Part shown: positions 1-11,522 of the stretch, piece by piece
How positions within the stretch are numbered: position 1 is the first letter of the stretch
Layout of the letters: every line of letters starts with the position of its first letter
Assembly: GCF_002223055.1 (NCBI RefSeq)
Contig: NZ_NKFL01000005.1
Span: 310,001 to 374,000, forward strand
Source of the DNA: Burkholderia sp. HI2500
GTDB taxonomy: Bacteria; Pseudomonadota; Gammaproteobacteria; Burkholderiales; Burkholderiaceae
DNA: 64,000 bases
Direction: 5' to 3'
Translations under genes and position numbers: made by a program
Notes under the pieces: model-generated
Database searches by the model: none
What the model was told of the DNA's origin: nothing
What the model saw: only the letters and a program-made list of their open reading frames with translations

Positions 1-932
1 CGCGGCGCGTCGAACAGCCCGCCGTCGGTGCCCGCATGCTCGAACGTACGACCGTCGTCGAACGCGACGCGCAAATAGCGCGCGCTGCACGCGTTCCACA
101 CACGCCAGCGCTCGTCGCCCGCGACGTCGATCCGCGGCCGGCGGGCGCCGTTGACCAGCACGAACTGGCCCTCGCGGCCGTTCATCCAGTCCATCATGTC
201 GTTCGGTGCAATCGTGCCGTCGCGCGCAAGCTTCAGGTCCGACACGAACAGGTTGCGCTCGGGCCAGCCCGCCAGCGGATCGTCCGCGGCGCGCACGACG
301 AACGGGCCGGCCAGCCCGCGGAAGACCTGTTCGGCCGTCATCATGTGCGGATGCGGGTGGTACCAGTAGGTGCCGGCACTCCCCTTCGGCAACGTGAAGC
401 GGTACACGCGCGACGCGCCGGGCGCGACGGGATCGGAAGGATTGCCGTCCTGGTCAGGCGGCACCGGCAGGCCGTGCCAGTGGATGGTCGAAGGCTGCGG
501 CAGCTTGTTCACGAACTTGATCTCGACCGTGTCGCCCTCGCGCACGTCGATCAGCGGACCGACGACGGGGCCCTGCGTGCCCGCGCCGAACTGCCAGAAC
601 GTGGTCGGCCGTGCACCGTGCAGCATCGGGCGCGCCACGGGCTGCGCCACCAGCGTGGCCCGGAACGTGCCGGGCTCGCGGCCTTCGTTCGCGAGCGTGC
701 GCAGCGCCGCGAGCGGCGCGCCGGCCGGCAGCGCGTCGGCGGCCGCGAGCGCGGCCGGTGCGGACTTGCCGTGCTGCCCGTGATCCGCCGTCCCTGACAT
801 GCCGGGCATGTCGTCCATCGAGTCCATGCCGGCCATGCCGGCGTGGCCGGCATGCTGCGCCCACGCGACGCGCGCGAACAGTGACGCGGCCGCGACACCG
901 ATGGCGCGCGACAGGAAGGTTCTCCGTATCAT
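1..932 (-). CDS. Exported multicopper oxidase, N-terminal part (3' end beyond the left edge)
   Basis: Only the first 310 codons are in the window. The start ATG at 932 is preceded by GAGGA. The N-terminus carries a twin-arginine-like signal (RRTFLSRA) and a hydrophobic stretch ending near AWA-Q, so the protein is probably exported to the periplasm. Just after the cleavage site, residues 26-56 are rich in Met and His (AGMAGMDSMDDMPGM), a composition typical of copper-binding segments. Cupredoxin copper ligands are visible as HWHG (about residue 150) and WYHPHPH (about residues 192-198), the two N-terminal motifs of laccase/CueO/CopA-type enzymes. The C-terminal HxxHxH and HCH motifs lie outside. 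Probable role: oxidation of Cu(I) or phenolics in copper tolerance. The exact subfamily is undecided. Confidence 0.88.
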   Translation of the reverse strand, partial: MIRRTFLSRAIGVAAASLFARVAWAQHAGHAGMAGMDSMDDMPGMSGTADHGQHGKSAPAALAAADALPAGAPLAALRTLANEGREPGTFRATLVAQPVARPMLHGARPTTFWQFGAGTQGPVVGPLIDVREGDTVEIKFVNKLPQPSTIHWHGLPVPPDQDGNPSDPVAPGASRVYRFTLPKGSAGTYWYHPHPHMMTAEQVFRGLAGPFVVRAADDPLAGWPERNLFVSDLKLARDGTIAPNDMMDWMNGREGQFVLVNGARRPRIDVAGDERWRVWNACSARYLRVAFDDGRTFEHAGTDGGLFDAP

Positions 933-1600
933 CAATCGTTCCTCGTTATCCATGCTGGGTCGCGCGGCCGCCGCGACGCCCGCGCCGGCCGGCCGAAGCG
1001 CCGATGCGCCGATGCGCGACGCAAATCCTGATGCCCGCGTCATCATAACCGCAGGCCAAAATCGAGACGCGCCGCGGCCGGCCGGGCGGCGATACGCCGC
1101 AGGGCTCGACAACGCCGCACCCGATTCGGCACGCAGCGTCGATCGGCGATCCACGGCTCTTCGCTCACGGCCGAAGCGCCACTCAACCCTGCCCCGGGCA
1201 GTTCCAGGCGGTCGCCTCGCGCCTGCCGTTCGGCTCCACCACGGCGCCGGTCACTTCGCCGATCCGCAAACCCGCCAATATTTCATGATGCGGAACAAGT
1301 CTCTGCGTTATAAAAATTCGTGGTGCAGGGCACAAAATCCCCGTTTCGCGATGCCAAAAAACGTTCCGCAATACAAAACGATGGAAATAATTATTTGTTT
1401 TTAAAAGAGAATTTTTGTTTAGTGAAGCCGTTCTACATGCACCATCCGAGCGGGCCGCGGACGTAGACTTTGTTCCATGCATTGACGCTTCGCCACGACG
1501 TTCGATACGGAACCCGGCGCAAGCAGCCAGTCGGGCCACGGCCGGCCAAGCCGGCAGGCGGCACACCAGAATCGCTTGTGATCAGAAAGGGAGAACGGAA
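933..1600. other. 668-bp intergenic region without a convincing gene
   Basis: This gap separates the multicopper oxidase (leftward) from the small protein gene at 1601 (rightward). I see no gene with believable codon use on either strand. The stretch 1360-1430 is markedly AT-rich for this genome and probably holds promoter elements for the gene at 1601. TGCGGAAC at 1289-1296 is inverted as GTTCCGCA at 1363-1370, and a related ACGGAAC lies at 1507-1513. These resemble half-sites of IclR-type regulators, but no such regulator is encoded nearby. Confidence 0.4.
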
Positions 1601-1825
1601 ATGAAGGGATTTCGCTTTGGTTCAGCGCTCGGGTCGTTCTACATCCTGCCGGCAAACGGCGGCTGGGAAGCGACGTTCGGCAACGCCTCGCTCGGCGCGT
1701 TCTCGTGCCCGGAAATCGCGGCCGACCGCATCTCCCGCGGCGACTGCGCGCAACCGTCCGAACTGGACACGGCGACGCTCGAAGTGCCGGACGAAATCGC
1801 CGAGTGGGAAATCGTTCACGTCTGA
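1601..1825 (+). CDS. Small conserved-looking protein of unknown function (74 aa)
   Basis: The ATG at 1601 follows the purine-rich ribosome-binding sequence AAAGGGAGAACGG, which decides the start over longer in-frame extensions. The 74-residue product has no signal peptide or membrane segment. It opens with a Gly/aromatic part (GSFYILPANGGW) and ends in an acidic segment (VPDEIAEWEIVHV). Two cysteines are present but in no recognisable metal-binding pattern. The gene stands alone, is read towards icd2, and is followed 17 bp later by a strong bidirectional hairpin terminator, which supports it being a real transcript. I recognise no family. Confidence 0.7.
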   Translation: MKGFRFGSALGSFYILPANGGWEATFGNASLGAFSCPEIAADRISRGDCAQPSELDTATLEVPDEIAEWEIVHV

Positions 1826-1842
1826 ATGGCACATCTGCAACG

Positions 1843-1872
1843 ACAAACGCCCCGGGCGACCGGGGCGTTTGT
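1843..1872. terminator. Bidirectional rho-independent terminator
   Basis: Perfect 12-bp inverted repeat (ACAAACGCCCCG / CGGGGCGTTTGT) around a 6-base loop, with A- and T-rich outer ends. It lies between the 3' ends of the convergent small gene (1601-1825) and the monomeric isocitrate dehydrogenase (1948-4176), so it can serve both. Confidence 0.75.
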
Positions 1873-1947
1873 CTTAATGCCGGGCAGCGAACGGCTCAAT
1901 CCGCCGCACCGGCCCATGCCTGGGCCCGCGCGATCGCGCGGCCTGCG

Positions 1948-5714
<3,767 letters not shown>

Positions 5715-5879
5715 GATCGACTCCAGTGACGTGGCTGAGCAGGTGATGCTGGTCGAAGCTGCGCGCGCGGCGGGGGCGCGGCATGGCCACCCCGTGACGG
5801 CAACAGCGAGCCGCTATTCTAGCGCCCCAACCGGGCACTTCGGCATGAAGCGCGGCACTGCGTATCAAGACCCCACTTA

Positions 5880-5895
5880 TGTCTTATATAAGACA
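5880..5895. promoter_or_regulatory. Perfect 16-bp palindrome in the icd/rluE divergent region
   Basis: TGTCTTATATAAGACA is its own reverse complement, with an AT core in a GC-rich background. It lies 165 bp upstream of icd and about 97 bp upstream of rluE. The symmetry and length suit a dimeric helix-turn-helix regulator (GntR-type sites have this style), but the binding protein cannot be named from the window. Confidence 0.5.
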
Positions 5896-5991
5896 GAGGA
5901 CTTGCCGTTCCGTATTATGCATTAAGATTCCGCCATTTGCCATAGACCGCCCGCCCCCGCTTCCCGCGGCGCGCCGGGCGGACGCCCCGCC

Positions 5992-6570
5992 ATGAACCTG
6001 ATCGCCCTCAACAAGCCGTTCGGCACGATTTGCCAGTTTTCCGCGCACGAGACGCGGCCGTCGCTCGGCGACTGGGTCAAAACGCCCGGCGTCTACGCGG
6101 CCGGCCGGCTGGACGCGGACAGCGAGGGGCTGCTGCTGCTCACCGACGACGGCGCGCTGCAGGCGCGCATCGCCGAGCCGCGCCACAAGCTCGTCAAGCG
6201 CTACTGGGCGCAGGTCGAGGGCGCGCCCGGCCCCGCCGACCTGAAGGCGCTCGCGCGCGGCGTCGACCTCGGCGACTACGTGACGCGTCCATGCCGCGCC
6301 GAGTTCATCGACCCGCCCGACACCCTGTGGCCGCGCACTCCGCCGATCCGCTACCGCGCCGCGATCCCGACGACGTGGATCGAGCTTGCAATCACCGAGG
6401 GCAAGAACCGGCAGGTGCGCCGGATGACGGCGGCAGTTGGCTTCCCGACGTTGCGCCTGGTGCGCGTCGGCATCGGCGCACTGGATATATTCGCGCTCGG
6501 CATTGCACCGGGAGAAACAATCGCACTGCCGCCACGCGCACCGTGGGAGGGTTTCGCGCCCGCCGGATGA
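5992..6570 (+). CDS. rluE: 23S rRNA pseudouridine synthase, RluE/RsuA family
   Basis: A 192-residue protein consisting of the catalytic domain only, with no N-terminal S4 domain, as in E. coli RluE, which isomerises U2457 of 23S rRNA. The catalytic motif AAGRLDADSEGLLLLT gives the nucleophile D41. The second conserved motif (EGKNRQVRRM) and the terminal LRLVRVGIG segment are in place. The N-terminus NKPFGTICQFS is typical of the family. It is divergent from icd and followed by a 281-bp gap before the next gene. RluE is preferred over RsuA or RluB because the S4 domain is absent. Confidence 0.92.
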   Translation: MNLIALNKPFGTICQFSAHETRPSLGDWVKTPGVYAAGRLDADSEGLLLLTDDGALQARIAEPRHKLVKRYWAQVEGAPGPADLKALARGVDLGDYVTRPCRAEFIDPPDTLWPRTPPIRYRAAIPTTWIELAITEGKNRQVRRMTAAVGFPTLRLVRVGIGALDIFALGIAPGETIALPPRAPWEGFAPAG

Positions 6571-6851
6571 CGAATTCGGGATAGGCGAATTTTTCGTCAT
6601 CTTTTTCGTCAACCGGCTGCGAAGATCGCGCGTTAAACCACGCAGATGCCAACCTTAGCTATCCGGCATTGGCAGCCGAACCCGTGTTTGCGTCACGAAA
6701 GCGACGTTTTTATCGAATACGATTCGGCGCCCGCAGCGCAATGAGAAATTTCTCGAAGCGTCTGTCAACCGAAAGGTGGATGGCACCGTTAGACGACATG
6801 ACTCCTATTGCCGGGTCATTTGGTTAATTAACTAAAGCTGAGGAACACAAC

Positions 6852-7067
6852 ATGAACAAACTGATCGCTGCTCTGGTCGCTGGTCTCTTCGCAACGGCTG
6901 CATTCGCACAAGCATCGGCTCCGGAAGCTGCTCCGGCTGCTGCTGAAGCTGCTTCGGCACCGGCTAAGCACGCTGCTAAGAAGCACCACGCAGCTAAGAA
7001 GCACCACAAGGCATCGAAGAAGGCTGCAGCGAGCGACGCAGCAGCACCGGCAGCTGCTTCGAACTAA
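6852..7067 (+). CDS. Small exported Ala/Lys/His-rich protein, acid-shock protein (Asr)-like
   Basis: A 71-residue precursor with a clear Sec signal peptide (residues 1-19, cut after ATAAFA) and a mature part composed almost wholly of Ala, Lys, His, Ser and Pro. It contains repeats of the KKHHAAKKHHK type, likely disordered and strongly basic. Composition and layout resemble E. coli acid-shock protein Asr, but similarity is of composition rather than clear homology. Alanine is mostly GCT/GCA here, whereas neighbours use GCG/GCC, which suggests either high expression or distinct ancestry. A GAGGA ribosome site precedes the ATG, and a strong terminator follows at 7131-7170, so it is probably a short monocistronic mRNA. 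Confidence 0.8.
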   Translation: MNKLIAALVAGLFATAAFAQASAPEAAPAAAEAASAPAKHAAKKHHAAKKHHKASKKAAASDAAAPAAASN

Positions 7068-7130
7068 GTAAGCTTGCTGTAATAAATAACGCAGTCAAGA
7101 ACACGCAGTCTTGCCGTTCTTACGGCGTTG

Positions 7131-7170
7131 AAAGGCAGATCACCGCAAGGCGATCTGCCTTTTTCTTTTT
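7131..7170 (+). terminator. Rho-independent terminator after the Asr-like gene
   Basis: AGGCAGATC pairs with GATCTGCCT around a short loop and is followed by a T-rich run (TTTTTCTTTTT). It lies 64 bp after the stop codon and ends 60 bp before the DUF192 start. Confidence 0.8.
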
Positions 7171-7230
7171 GTGCCCGACGACGCGCATCGCGTACCATGC
7201 GGGTCTCGTTTTCCAGATAGGAGCCTTGCT

Positions 7231-7731
7231 GTGCAATTCTCCCTGCGCTCGTCGCTCGGCCGCCTTGCGCGCGCCGCCGTGTTTCCCGCCGCGCTCGCCG
7301 TCATGGCGTTCGGCATGCAGGCCGCCAGCGCGCAAGTGCCGCCCGGCGCCAAGCAGCCGAGCGAATTCCCGCGCGTGAAGCTGCGCGCCGGCATGTACGT
7401 GATCGACGCAGCCGTCGCCGCGAACGACCCCGACCGCGAACAGGGGCTGATGTACCGTTCGCAGCTCGCGCCGAACGAAGGCATGCTGTTCGTGTTCAAC
7501 GAGAACGCGGTGCATTGCTTCTGGATGAAGAACACGCTGATCCCGCTGTCGATCGCGTTCATCCGCGCGGACGGCACGATCACCGACATCGACGAGATGA
7601 AGGCCGAGACGACCGACAACCACTGCCCGCGCAACAACGGCGTCTATGCGCTCGAAATGAGCAAGGGCTGGTTCGCGACGAAGGGCATCAAGCCCGGCAT
7701 GAAGCTCGAAGGCCTGCCGAAGGCCCAGTAA
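7231..7731 (+). CDS. DUF192 family exported protein
   Basis: A 166-residue precursor. The GTG at 7231 is chosen because ATAGGAG lies 7-8 bases upstream and because it gives a proper signal peptide (cut near residue 34, AASA-Q). An ATG 20 codons upstream would bury the signal. The mature part has the DUF192 hallmarks: [28 protein letters not shown] and the HCPRNNG segment. DUF192 proteins form a small beta-barrel and are usually periplasmic in Proteobacteria; their biochemical role is not established. It is flanked by a terminator on each side and is probably its own transcription unit. Confidence 0.9.
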   Translation: MQFSLRSSLGRLARAAVFPAALAVMAFGMQAASAQVPPGAKQPSEFPRVKLRAGMYVIDAAVAANDPDREQGLMYRSQLAPNEGMLFVFNENAVHCFWMKNTLIPLSIAFIRADGTITDIDEMKAETTDNHCPRNNGVYALEMSKGWFATKGIKPGMKLEGLPKAQ

Positions 7732-7767
7732 CGGCCATTGCCGCGGCACCGTGCCGCGCACCGACCG

Positions 7768-7801
7768 AAGCCGGCCGCCCGTTGCGCGCCGGCTTTTTTT
7801 T
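7768..7801 (+). terminator. Rho-independent terminator after the DUF192 gene
   Basis: AAGCCGGC pairs with GCCGGCTT across a 12-base loop and is followed by a run of T residues to 7801, 37 bp after the DUF192 stop codon. Confidence 0.75.
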
Positions 7802-7948
7802 CGCCCGCCGGCGGTGGCGCCCGGCTTGATTCCGCCGCCGCCGGCCGCATCTGCAAAAGCCACGCGCAAGCGCTATGCTTTAAGTCTCGCTTGTCCAGCC
7901 CGGGCCGCCGCTGTCGGCCCGCTTACATCCGAACCTAAGGAGGTTCAC

Positions 7949-10060
7949 GTGCCCCGCAAAACCCCCATCGAGCGCTATCGAAATATCGGGATCAGCGCTC
8001 ACATCGATGCCGGCAAAACCACGACGACCGAGCGCATCCTGTTTTACACCGGCGTGAGCCACAAGATCGGTGAAGTGCACGACGGCGCGGCCACGATGGA
8101 CTGGATGGAGCAGGAGCAGGAACGCGGCATCACGATCACGTCGGCCGCGACCACGGCCTTCTGGAAGGGCATGGCCGGCAACTATCCCGAGCACCGGATC
8201 AACATCATCGACACGCCCGGGCACGTCGACTTCACCATTGAAGTCGAGCGCTCGATGCGCGTGCTCGACGGCGCGTGCATGGTCTACGACTCGGTCGGCG
8301 GCGTGCAGCCGCAGTCCGAGACCGTCTGGCGCCAGGCCAACAAGTACAAGGTGCCGCGCATCGCGTTCGTCAACAAGATGGACCGCATCGGCGCCGATTT
8401 CTTCCGCGTGCAGAAGCAGATCGGCGAGCGCCTGAAAGGCGTCGCCGTGCCGATCCAGATTCCGATCGGCGCGGAAGATCATTTCCAGGGCGTCGTCGAT
8501 CTCGTGAAGATGAAGGCGATCGTGTGGGACGACGAAAGCCAGGGCGTGAAGTTCTCGTACGAGGACATCCCGGCAAACCTCGTCGAGCTCGCACACGAAT
8601 GGCGCGAGAAGATGGTCGAGGCCGCGGCGGAAGCGAGCGAGGAACTGCTCGAGAAGTACCTGCACGACCATGAATCGCTGACCGAGGACGAGATCAAGGC
8701 CGCGCTGCGCAAGCGCACGATCGCGAACGAGATCGTGCCGATGCTGTGCGGCAGCGCGTTCAAGAACAAGGGCGTGCAGGCGATGCTCGACGCGGTGATC
8801 GACTACCTGCCGTCGCCGGTCGACGTGCCGGCCATCCTCGGCCACGACTTCGCCGATCCGGAAAAGCCGGCGGAACGTCATCCGAGCGATGACGAGCCGT
8901 TCTCGTCGCTCGCGTTCAAGATCATGACCGACCCGTTCGTCGGCCAGTTGATCTTCTTCCGCGTGTATTCGGGCGTCGTCGAATCGGGCGACACGGTGCT
9001 CAACGCGACCAAGGACAAGAAGGAACGGCTCGGCCGGATCCTGCAGATGCACGCGAACGAGCGCAAGGAAATCAAGGAGGTGCGCGCGGGCGACATCGCG
9101 GCGGCCGTCGGGCTGAAGGAAGCGACCACCGGCGACACGCTGTGCGATCCGGCGAAGCCGATCATCCTCGAGAAGATGGAATTCCCGGAGCCGGTGATCT
9201 CGCAGGCCGTCGAGCCGAAGACGAAGGCCGACCAGGAAAAGATGGGCCTGGCGCTGAACCGCCTCGCGCAGGAAGATCCGTCGTTCCGCGTGCAGACCGA
9301 CGAAGAATCCGGCCAGACGATCATTTCGGGGATGGGCGAGCTTCACCTCGAAATCCTGGTCGACCGGATGAAGCGCGAATTCGGCGTCGAGGCAACGGTC
9401 GGCAAGCCGCAGGTCGCATATCGCGAGACGGTGCGCACGACGGCGTCCGACGTCGAGGGCAAGTTCGTCAAGCAGTCGGGTGGTCGCGGCCAGTACGGCC
9501 ACGCGGTGATCACGCTCGAGCCGAACCCCGGCAAGGGCTACGAGTTCCTCGACGAGATCAAGGGCGGCGTGATTCCGCGCGAATTCATCCCGGCCGTCGA
9601 CAAGGGCATCACCGAGACGCTGAAGAGCGGCGTGCTCGCGGGCTATCCGGTCGTCGACGTGAAGGTGCACCTGACGTTCGGCTCGTACCACGACGTCGAC
9701 TCGAACGAAAACGCGTTCCGGATGGCCGGCTCGATGGCGTTCAAGGAAGCGATGCGCCGCGCGAAGCCCGTGCTGCTTGAGCCGATGATGGCCGTCGAGG
9801 TGGAAACGCCCGAGGACTTCATGGGCAACGTGATGGGCGACCTGTCGAGCCGTCGCGGCATCGTGCAGGGGATGGAAGACATCGCGGGTGGCGGCGGCAA
9901 GCTCGTGCGCGCCGAAGTGCCGCTCGCGGAAATGTTTGGCTATTCGACGTCGCTGCGTTCGGCCACGCAGGGCCGCGCGACCTACACGATGGAGTTCAAG
10001 CAGTACGCGGAAACGCCGGCCAACGTATCGGAAGGCGTGATCAACGCGAAAGTGAAGTAA
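7949..10060 (+). CDS. fusA: Translation elongation factor G, stand-alone copy
   Basis: A 703-residue EF-G, full length with all domains. The GTG at 7949 is used: TAAGGAGG sits 7 bases upstream and the protein then begins [22 protein letters not shown]. GTPase motifs are intact: AHIDAGKTT (P-loop), [10 protein letters not shown] (switch I), DTPGHVDF and NKMD. Domain III-V signatures such as GMGELHLEI and SGGRGQYGH are also intact. EF-G drives ribosome translocation and, with RRF, recycling. The gene is not in a str operon: no rpsL, rpsG or tuf flanks it. It is therefore probably a second chromosomal EF-G in addition to the str-operon copy, as several Burkholderia carry. It is monocistronic, with a strong terminator. 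Confidence 0.96.
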   Translation: MPRKTPIERYRNIGISAHIDAGKTTTTERILFYTGVSHKIGEVHDGAATMDWMEQEQERGITITSAATTAFWKGMAGNYPEHRINIIDTPGHVDFTIEVERSMRVLDGACMVYDSVGGVQPQSETVWRQANKYKVPRIAFVNKMDRIGADFFRVQKQIGERLKGVAVPIQIPIGAEDHFQGVVDLVKMKAIVWDDESQGVKFSYEDIPANLVELAHEWREKMVEAAAEASEELLEKYLHDHESLTEDEIKAALRKRTIANEIVPMLCGSAFKNKGVQAMLDAVIDYLPSPVDVPAILGHDFADPEKPAERHPSDDEPFSSLAFKIMTDPFVGQLIFFRVYSGVVESGDTVLNATKDKKERLGRILQMHANERKEIKEVRAGDIAAAVGLKEATTGDTLCDPAKPIILEKMEFPEPVISQAVEPKTKADQEKMGLALNRLAQEDPSFRVQTDEESGQTIISGMGELHLEILVDRMKREFGVEATVGKPQVAYRETVRTTASDVEGKFVKQSGGRGQYGHAVITLEPNPGKGYEFLDEIKGGVIPREFIPAVDKGITETLKSGVLAGYPVVDVKVHLTFGSYHDVDSNENAFRMAGSMAFKEAMRRAKPVLLEPMMAVEVETPEDFMGNVMGDLSSRRGIVQGMEDIAGGGGKLVRAEVPLAEMFGYSTSLRSATQGRATYTMEFKQYAETPANVSEGVINAKVK

Positions 10061-10093
10061 GCGCGGCGCGCTCGCGCGCTGCTGCTTGCAGGC

Positions 10094-10125
10094 AAGGCCC
10101 GTCCGGTTCCGGACGGGCCTTTTTT
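10094..10125 (+). terminator. Rho-independent terminator after fusA
   Basis: AAGGCCCGTCCGG and CCGGACGGGCCTT form a 13-bp stem with a 2-base loop followed by TTTTTT, 33 bp after the EF-G stop codon. Confidence 0.88.
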
Positions 10126-10225
10126 CATTCGCGCGCACCGCGCACACGGCCTTTTTTGATCGGCACGTCCCGGTTTTTTTTCGCGTGCCACAATGCATCG
10201 CGATTCATCAGATGGAACCATCCCG

Positions 10226-11236
10226 ATGCCGCCCACCCCTGCCCTGCGCCGCCTGCTGATCCTCTATGCCGGCCTGATCGCCGCGAACGCCGCCGTCTGG
10301 CTGTGGGCGCTCGCCGTGTTGCGCGATCATCCGCTGCTGCTCGGCACCGCGGCGATCGCATACGGGCTCGGGCTGCGTCATGCGGTCGACGCCGATCACA
10401 TCGCCGCGATCGACGTTGCAACGCGCAAGCTGATGCAGGAAGGCCAGCGTCCGGTGAGCGTCGGGCTGTTCTTCTCGCTCGGTCATTCGACGATCGTGAT
10501 CGCCGCGACGCTCGGCATCGCGCTGACCGCGTTCGCGCTGCGCGACCGGTTCGACGCATTCCGCGAGATCGGCGGCACGATCGGCACGGCGGTGTCGGCC
10601 ACCTTCCTGCTCGTGCTCGCGTGCGTGAACCTGGTGATCCTGCGCGACGTGTGGCGGCGCTATCGCGGCACGCACGGGCATGCGCACGATGCCGCGCATG
10701 TGCACCGCCCCGCCGGGCTCGTGTCCCGGCTGCTGCGACCGCTGTTCCGGTTCGTGTCGAAGAGCTGGCACATGTATCCGGTCGGCGTGCTGTTCGGGCT
10801 CGGTTTCGATACTGCAACCGAAATCGGCCTGCTCGCGATCGCCGCCGCACAGGCGAGCCAGGGGCTGCCGGTCTATACGGTCATGCTGTTTCCCGCGCTG
10901 TTCACCGCCGGCATGACGCTGATCGACTCGACCGACAACGTGCTGATGATTCACGCGTACGGCTGGGCGATGGACGATCCGCAGCGCAAGCTGCTCTACA
11001 ACGCGAGCATCACGTTCGTGTCGGCGGCCGTCGCACTGGCGATCGGCGGGATCGAGGCAGCCGGCCTGCTGGCCGACAAGCTGTCGCTGACGGGCCCCGT
11101 GCGCGACGCGCTCGATGCGCTCGGCGAACGCTTCGGCTCGATCGGCTACGGCATCGTCGCCCTGTTCCTCGTCTGCTGGATCGCGTCGATCCTGTTCCAC
11201 CGCTGGCAGCGTGCGGCCGATGCGCCCGCGCGCTGA
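10226..11236 (+). CDS. Nickel/cobalt permease, NiCoT (HoxN/NixA) family
   Basis: A 336-residue polytopic inner-membrane protein with about eight hydrophobic segments. The family signature RHAVDADHIAAID (HX4DH motif in TM2) is present, as are SLGHSTIV in TM3 and FGLGFDTATEIGLL in a later helix; these are the metal-selecting motifs of NiCoT secondary transporters. It imports Ni2+ and/or Co2+; which one cannot be decided from sequence. The ATG at 10226 has GGAA 7 bases upstream. An ATG at 10193 would add 11 residues without a ribosome site. No urease, hydrogenase or cobalamin genes are adjacent. The next gene codes for a His-rich exported repeat protein, which may be coincidence. Confidence 0.92.
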   Translation: MPPTPALRRLLILYAGLIAANAAVWLWALAVLRDHPLLLGTAAIAYGLGLRHAVDADHIAAIDVATRKLMQEGQRPVSVGLFFSLGHSTIVIAATLGIALTAFALRDRFDAFREIGGTIGTAVSATFLLVLACVNLVILRDVWRRYRGTHGHAHDAAHVHRPAGLVSRLLRPLFRFVSKSWHMYPVGVLFGLGFDTATEIGLLAIAAAQASQGLPVYTVMLFPALFTAGMTLIDSTDNVLMIHAYGWAMDDPQRKLLYNASITFVSAAVALAIGGIEAAGLLADKLSLTGPVRDALDALGERFGSIGYGIVALFLVCWIASILFHRWQRAADAPAR

Positions 11237-11522
11237 ACATAGCTCAGACGTTTCATTCCGGAAACAAAACTCCCCCCAAGGCGTTGCAGGCGCCGTCGCG
11301 CACTCGCGTGCGCCTTGCGCGACGGGCGCAAGCGGCCGGTGGCACGGATCTCGCAGATAGGGATTCGCACGGCGGGCCCGCATACCGTTCCGCGCTCGCG
11401 GCTGGCGTCCAGCGCCCGCCCGGACGCGATCGGCTGCCGACAGGACTACGAATCTTTACCGGCCCCCTGCACCACACCTAGATAGCCGCGCGGCGACGAG
11501 GCATCGCGCGCATGGGGAGGCC

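Noticed and set aside
1183..1566. 127-residue minus-strand open frame in the left intergenic gap
   Set aside because: Crosses the AT-rich stretch, has no ribosome site, and no part is recognisable; a decayed gene cannot be excluded but is not supported.
10126..10225. Cobalamin or NiCo riboswitch upstream of the NiCoT gene
   Set aside because: Only about 100 bp lie between the fusA terminator and the start, and no B12-box or NiCo-type folding elements are visible.
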